This document shows positions 5,819 through 8,712 of a stretch of 8,712 nt of DNA, piece after piece (positions within the stretch are counted from its first letter, which is position 1; each line of letters begins with the position of its first letter). The stretch is taken from positions 1 through 8,712 of the forward strand of contig CACZRK010000152.1 of NCBI GenBank assembly GCA_902783515.1, in the 5' to 3' direction. Source of the DNA: an uncultured Coriobacteriaceae bacterium. Lineage in GTDB: Bacteria > Actinomycetota > Coriobacteriia > Coriobacteriales > UMGS124. The notes beneath the pieces are model-generated. The model was not told where the DNA came from. It worked only from the letters and a program-made list of their open reading frames with translations, and ran no database searches. The position numbers and the translations under genes are program-made.

Positions 5819-6580
5819 ATGAAGATGTTCGGCAACACGCCTGACGACCTCTTTGACGCCCCGATGCGGGAGTTCCCGTGGCCCGCGAAGGCGCTCTACT
5901 GGGTCTGTCTCGTGATCGTCAGCGCGTTCACCAAGCTCTACTGGCATTGGACCTGCGACGGGAACCTCCCGTACGCGAAGCCGGGCGAGCAGACGGGCAA
6001 GGTCATCATCGCGAACCACGCCTCGATGTTCGATCCCGTGGTGCTCATCATGATCTCCGCGTTTCGCGGCCGCCGGCTTCGCCCGCTCTACAAGAGCGAG
6101 TTCGAGTCCAGCTCGTTCGTGAACTGGTTCTTCAGCCGCGTCGGCGCCATCCCGCTCAAGCGCGGCAGCGCCGACACGAAGGCGATCCGGCGCGCGGTGA
6201 AGTCGCTGCAGCGCGGCGAGGACGTCTGCGTCTTCCCGGAGGGCACGCGGATCCGCGACCCCCATGCGCGGGCCGAGATCCACGGCGGGTTCGCTCTCAT
6301 CGCCCAGATGGCGAAGGCCGACGTCGTCCCTGTCGCGATCGAGGGGTCGCACCGGATCAGCCCGAGGGGCAAGGGCTTCCCGCATCCCGCACGCGTGCGC
6401 ATCCGCTACGGTGAGGCGCTCTCGCTGGATGACGTGGCGGGCGCGAGCCGCCGCGAGCGCTGCGACGAGCTGGAGCGCGTCGCGATGGCGCGCGTCTACG
6501 CGATGCGCGCGGAGCTGCGCGGCGAGGAGCCGATCGACGCGGGCGACGTGAACGGCGAGGGCGATAAGGCGGCGCGCTAG
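5819..6580 (+). CDS. plsC: 1-acyl-sn-glycerol-3-phosphate acyltransferase
   Basis: PlsC adds the second acyl chain to lysophosphatidic acid, giving phosphatidic acid for membrane lipids; it works at the inner face of the cytoplasmic membrane. The 253 residues have an N-terminal hydrophobic segment (about 23-40, ALYWVCLVIVSAFTKLY) followed by the acyltransferase motif NHASMFD (66-72, catalytic His67 and Asp72). GAIPLKRG (109-116) and FPEGTR (139-144) are blocks II and III, and VVPVAIEG (169-176) is block IV. The C-terminal 45 residues are charged and helical in character. The gene follows cmk after 46 nt and precedes ispH, an order shared with many Gram-positive genomes. The substrate range of such enzymes varies, so acylation of another lysolipid cannot be excluded. 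Confidence 0.93.
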   Translation: MKMFGNTPDDLFDAPMREFPWPAKALYWVCLVIVSAFTKLYWHWTCDGNLPYAKPGEQTGKVIIANHASMFDPVVLIMISAFRGRRLRPLYKSEFESSSFVNWFFSRVGAIPLKRGSADTKAIRRAVKSLQRGEDVCVFPEGTRIRDPHARAEIHGGFALIAQMAKADVVPVAIEGSHRISPRGKGFPHPARVRIRYGEALSLDDVAGASRRERCDELERVAMARVYAMRAELRGEEPIDAGDVNGEGDKAAR

Positions 6581-6607
6581 GCGTCGCGGGCTGTCTGACA
6601 AGAGACT

Positions 6608-6624
6608 GGTCGCGGCACGCGACC
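6608..6624 (+). promoter_or_regulatory. Perfect 7-bp hairpin upstream of ispH
   Basis: GGTCGCG (6608-6614) and CGCGACC (6618-6624) pair exactly around the loop GCA, and one more T-G pair (6607 with 6625) can extend the stem. It lies in the 76-nt gap between plsC and ispH, 32 nt before the start codon. No T-tract follows. I see no convincing promoter in this gap. Confidence 0.5.
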
Positions 6625-6656
6625 GCAGCGGTGACGAAAGGGTCTGGTGATCGAGG

Positions 6657-7541
6657 ATGGCGGAGATTCGCGTCGCACGAGAGGCGGGCGCCTGCTACGG
6701 CGTCGAGCGCGCCTTGCGGCTGGTGGACCAGGCGGCGCGTGAGCACCCCGACGTGCACACGCTAGGGCCGCTCATCCACAACCCCCGCGTCGTCCGGGAG
6801 CTCGCCGCCCGGGGCGTCGACGAGGTCGACGACCTCTCCGAGCTTCCCGCCGGCTCGACCATCGTGATCCGCAGCCACGGCGTCGTGCCGAGCGTCATCA
6901 GGGGCGCGCAAGACCGCGGCCTGGGCGTCGTCGACGCCACGTGCCCCCACGTGAAGAAGGCGCATGACAGCGCGCGCATGCTCGCCGAGCAGGGATACAC
7001 CGTCGTCATCGTCGGCGAGCCGGGCCACCCCGAGGTGGAGGGCATCCTCGGCCACGCGAACGGCAGCGCAATCGTCGTGGACGACCCCGCCGAGCTTGAG
7101 GGCAGGACCATCGGCGGGCGCGTGGGCGTCGTCGTGCAGACCACGCAGACCAAGGAGCTGCTGGACGCCGTGCTCGCTGCGCTCACGCCGCGCGTCTCCG
7201 AGCTGCGCGTCTTCCCGACGATCTGCTCGGCGACGCGCCGCAGGCAGCAGGCGGCGGCGGAGCTCTCGGCTCAGGCCGACGTCATGATCGTCGTCGGCGG
7301 CAGGAACTCCGGCAACACGACGCGCCTCGCGCAGATCTGCGCGGGCAACTGCCCGGCAACCCATCACATCGAGGGCGCCGACGAGCTGGACCCGTCATGG
7401 TTCACGGGCGCCGGCGTCATCGGCATCACCGCGGGCGCCTCCACCCCGGCGAGCCAGATCGAGTCCGTCCGCGCCGCGATCCAGCGGCTCACGGAGACGT
7501 CGGAGACCTCGGGGACGCCGCGGGACGAGGTGCGCGCGTGA
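6657..7541 (+). CDS. ispH: 4-hydroxy-3-methylbut-2-enyl diphosphate reductase
   Basis: IspH is the [4Fe-4S] enzyme of the last MEP-pathway step, reducing HMBPP to IPP and DMAPP. The 294 residues contain the three cluster cysteines: Cys13 (GACYGV), Cys96 (DATCPHVKKAH) and Cys190 (PTICSATRRRQ). The substrate-binding positions are also visible: LIHNP (His41), SHG (His74), GHPEVEG (124-129 region, His124 and Glu126), QTTQT (161-165), GGRNSGNT (214-221) and ITAGAST near the C-terminus. There is no C-terminal S1 domain, unlike the IspH-S1 fusions of clostridia. The start is fixed by an in-frame TGA at 6648-6650, only 9 nt upstream. The ribosome-binding signal is unusual: GAGG touches the ATG, and AAAGGG (6637-6642) is 14 nt away. 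The stop overlaps the next gene by 4 nt. Confidence 0.96.
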   Translation: MAEIRVAREAGACYGVERALRLVDQAAREHPDVHTLGPLIHNPRVVRELAARGVDEVDDLSELPAGSTIVIRSHGVVPSVIRGAQDRGLGVVDATCPHVKKAHDSARMLAEQGYTVVIVGEPGHPEVEGILGHANGSAIVVDDPAELEGRTIGGRVGVVVQTTQTKELLDAVLAALTPRVSELRVFPTICSATRRRQQAAAELSAQADVMIVVGGRNSGNTTRLAQICAGNCPATHHIEGADELDPSWFTGAGVIGITAGASTPASQIESVRAAIQRLTETSETSGTPRDEVRA

Positions 7542-8712
7542 GTGCCGGCTTCCCTGACGGCCCGCGCCCCGACGACGCGCCGCGCCCCGACGACGGGGGG
7601 CTGGCCACCGCATCCCCGACGACGTCCTCGGGTGAGAGCGCGCCATGCCCGACCGTCCCCGCCTACGGGAAGAGCGCGACGGGGCCGTACGAGCCGACGA
7701 CGAAGCTGCCCGGCACGGAGGCCGCGGCGTCAGCCGCCGCGCGGGGCGCGCGCATCCTGTCGGTTGACGAGGGCAGCCCGGCGTGGCGCGAGGGCCTGCG
7801 CGCGGGGATGGTCGTCACGAGCGTGAACGACGTGCCGCTGGACGATGTCATCACCTGGGACTGGGAGGCTGACGGGCAGGACGTCTACCTGGAGGGCGTC
7901 GCGGACCCGGGCGGTCCGGGCGAGTTCGAGTTCGCCTGCGACATGCACCGCGACCTCGGCGAGGACTGGGGCGTCACCTTTGACGGCGCCGTCTTTGACG
8001 GCATGCGCACGTGCCGCAACAACTGCGAGTTCTGCTTCATGAAGATGCTCCCCAAGGGCATGCGCGACACGCTCTACATCCGCGACGACGATTACCGCCT
8101 CTCGTTTCTGCAGGGCAACTTCGTCACGCTCACGAACATGACCGACGAGGATGTGAGCCGCGTCGTCACGATGGCGCTCTCGCCGATGAACGTCTCGCTG
8201 CACGCGGTGAGCCCCGCCGTCCGCCGCAGGCTGATCGGGCGCAACGCGCCGCGCGGCCTTGAGGTGCTCGAGCAGCTGCTCGCCGGCGGCATCGAGGTGC
8301 ACGCGCAGGTCGTGCTCGTGCCGCACGCGAACGACGGCGAAGAGCTGCGGCGCACGCTTGACTACGTCTGGCAGCGCCCGCTCATCACCTCGCTCGGCAT
8401 CGTGCCGCTCGGCTTCACGAAGCACCAGGACACCTACCGCTCGTCCTACGCCGACGATCCCGCACTTGCGCACGAGGTCGTGACGATCGTGGGGGAGTAC
8501 CAGCGCCGCTCGCGCGAGCTGACGGGGCGCACGCGCTTTCAGCTTGCCGACGAGTTCTATCTCTTCTCGCACGTCGATCCGCCAGCGGCCGCCGCATACG
8601 ACGGCTATCCGCAGTATTACGACGGCATCGGCATGGTGAGGTCCTTCTTGGACGACCTCGCCGACGTCCGGACGGCCGCGCGCCACGCCGAGCTGCGCGC
8701 GGGGGTCGCGCG
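7538..8712 (+). CDS. PDZ / radical SAM / DUF512 family protein, 3' end outside window
   Basis: The frame is open from GTG 7538 to the window edge (391 codons) and lacks its last part. Residues 1-68 are a Pro/Asp/Thr/Ala-rich, probably disordered extension. A PDZ-like domain follows (about 69-110, RILSVDEGSPAWREGLRAGMVVTSVNDVPL). Then comes a radical SAM signature CRNNCEFC with Cys159, Cys163 and Cys166 (CX3CX2C), and the family block LPKGMRDTLYIRDDDYRLSFL and GNFVTLTN. LGIVPLGFTKHQ, ADEFYLFSH and YPQYYDGIGMVR match the DUF512 part. The family is widespread but its reaction is unknown, as far as I know; an Fe-S cluster and SAM use are inferred from the motif. The start is supported by GAGG at 7527-7530 and the GTGA overlap with ispH. 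No other ATG or GTG occurs in frame before the PDZ domain. Confidence 0.9.
   Translation, partial: MSAGFPDGPRPDDAPRPDDGGLATASPTTSSGESAPCPTVPAYGKSATGPYEPTTKLPGTEAAASAAARGARILSVDEGSPAWREGLRAGMVVTSVNDVPLDDVITWDWEADGQDVYLEGVADPGGPGEFEFACDMHRDLGEDWGVTFDGAVFDGMRTCRNNCEFCFMKMLPKGMRDTLYIRDDDYRLSFLQGNFVTLTNMTDEDVSRVVTMALSPMNVSLHAVSPAVRRRLIGRNAPRGLEVLEQLLAGGIEVHAQVVLVPHANDGEELRRTLDYVWQRPLITSLGIVPLGFTKHQDTYRSSYADDPALAHEVVTIVGEYQRRSRELTGRTRFQLADEFYLFSHVDPPAAAAYDGYPQYYDGIGMVRSFLDDLADVRTAARHAELRAGVA
7562..7595 (+). repeat. 16-nt tandem direct repeat in the DUF512-type gene
   Basis: CCGCGCCCCGACGACG occurs at 7562-7577 and again at 7580-7595, a period of 18 nt (six codons). It encodes PRPDD twice in the disordered N-terminal extension. 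This looks like a recent slippage duplication in frame. Confidence 0.75.

Noticed and set aside
6595..6623. Promoter for ispH using CTGACA (6595-6600) as -35
   Set aside because: The hexamer is good, but the -10 position 17 nt further (6618-6623, CGCGAC) has no similarity to TATAAT.
1..8712. CRISPR array, insertion sequence, prophage, tRNA/rRNA or defence system
   Set aside because: There are no spaced direct repeats, terminal inverted repeats, transposase or phage genes and no RNA-gene folds. Every long stretch is covered by a housekeeping-type gene.

Overview
The window is high-GC, compactly coded bacterial chromosome with every gene on the + strand. Gene content and order (ABC-F, site-2 protease, scpA, scpB, rluB, cmk, plsC, ispH, DUF512-type radical SAM protein) point to an actinobacterium of the class Coriobacteriia (Olsenella/Atopobium/Collinsella-like). 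That placement is inferred from gene order and composition, not from a database search. All proteins look like housekeeping proteins. I see no mobile element, CRISPR array, tRNA, rRNA or defence cassette.

Layout. Bases 1-1340 hold the 3' part of an ABC-F ATPase gene whose first ATPase domain lies upstream of the window. It is followed almost without gaps by a 96-residue membrane protein of unknown function (1342-1632), a zinc site-2-protease-like M50 membrane protein (1629-2348) and scpA (2353-3252). An AT-richer gap leads to scpB (3362-4033). A second gap, with a promoter-like region and a strong leader hairpin, leads to rluB (4173-5063). cmk (5053-5772) overlaps rluB by 11 nt. plsC (5819-6580) and ispH (6657-7541) follow, each after a short gap carrying a perfect GC-rich hairpin. 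A PDZ/radical SAM/DUF512-type gene starts in a 4-nt overlap with ispH at 7538 and runs off the right edge.

How the genes fit together. ScpA and ScpB are the non-SMC subunits of bacterial condensin. RluB makes a 23S rRNA pseudouridine, Cmk recycles CMP/dCMP, PlsC makes phosphatidic acid and IspH finishes the MEP isoprenoid pathway. They share no pathway; the block is a growth-linked cluster of essential or near-essential genes, as found in many Gram-positive genomes. The overlaps and short gaps suggest co-transcription with internal promoters before scpB and rluB.

The least explained signals are non-coding. A 9-nt element, TAACGCTTA (four copies, one inverted and one matching 8 of 9), occurs only in the gaps before scpB and rluB. 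Two of its copies form a 9-bp inverted repeat over the scpA stop codon. Hairpins also lie directly before the ribosome-binding regions of rluB, plsC and ispH. Among the proteins, the DUF512-type enzyme and the small membrane protein coupled to the protease have no function I can assign.
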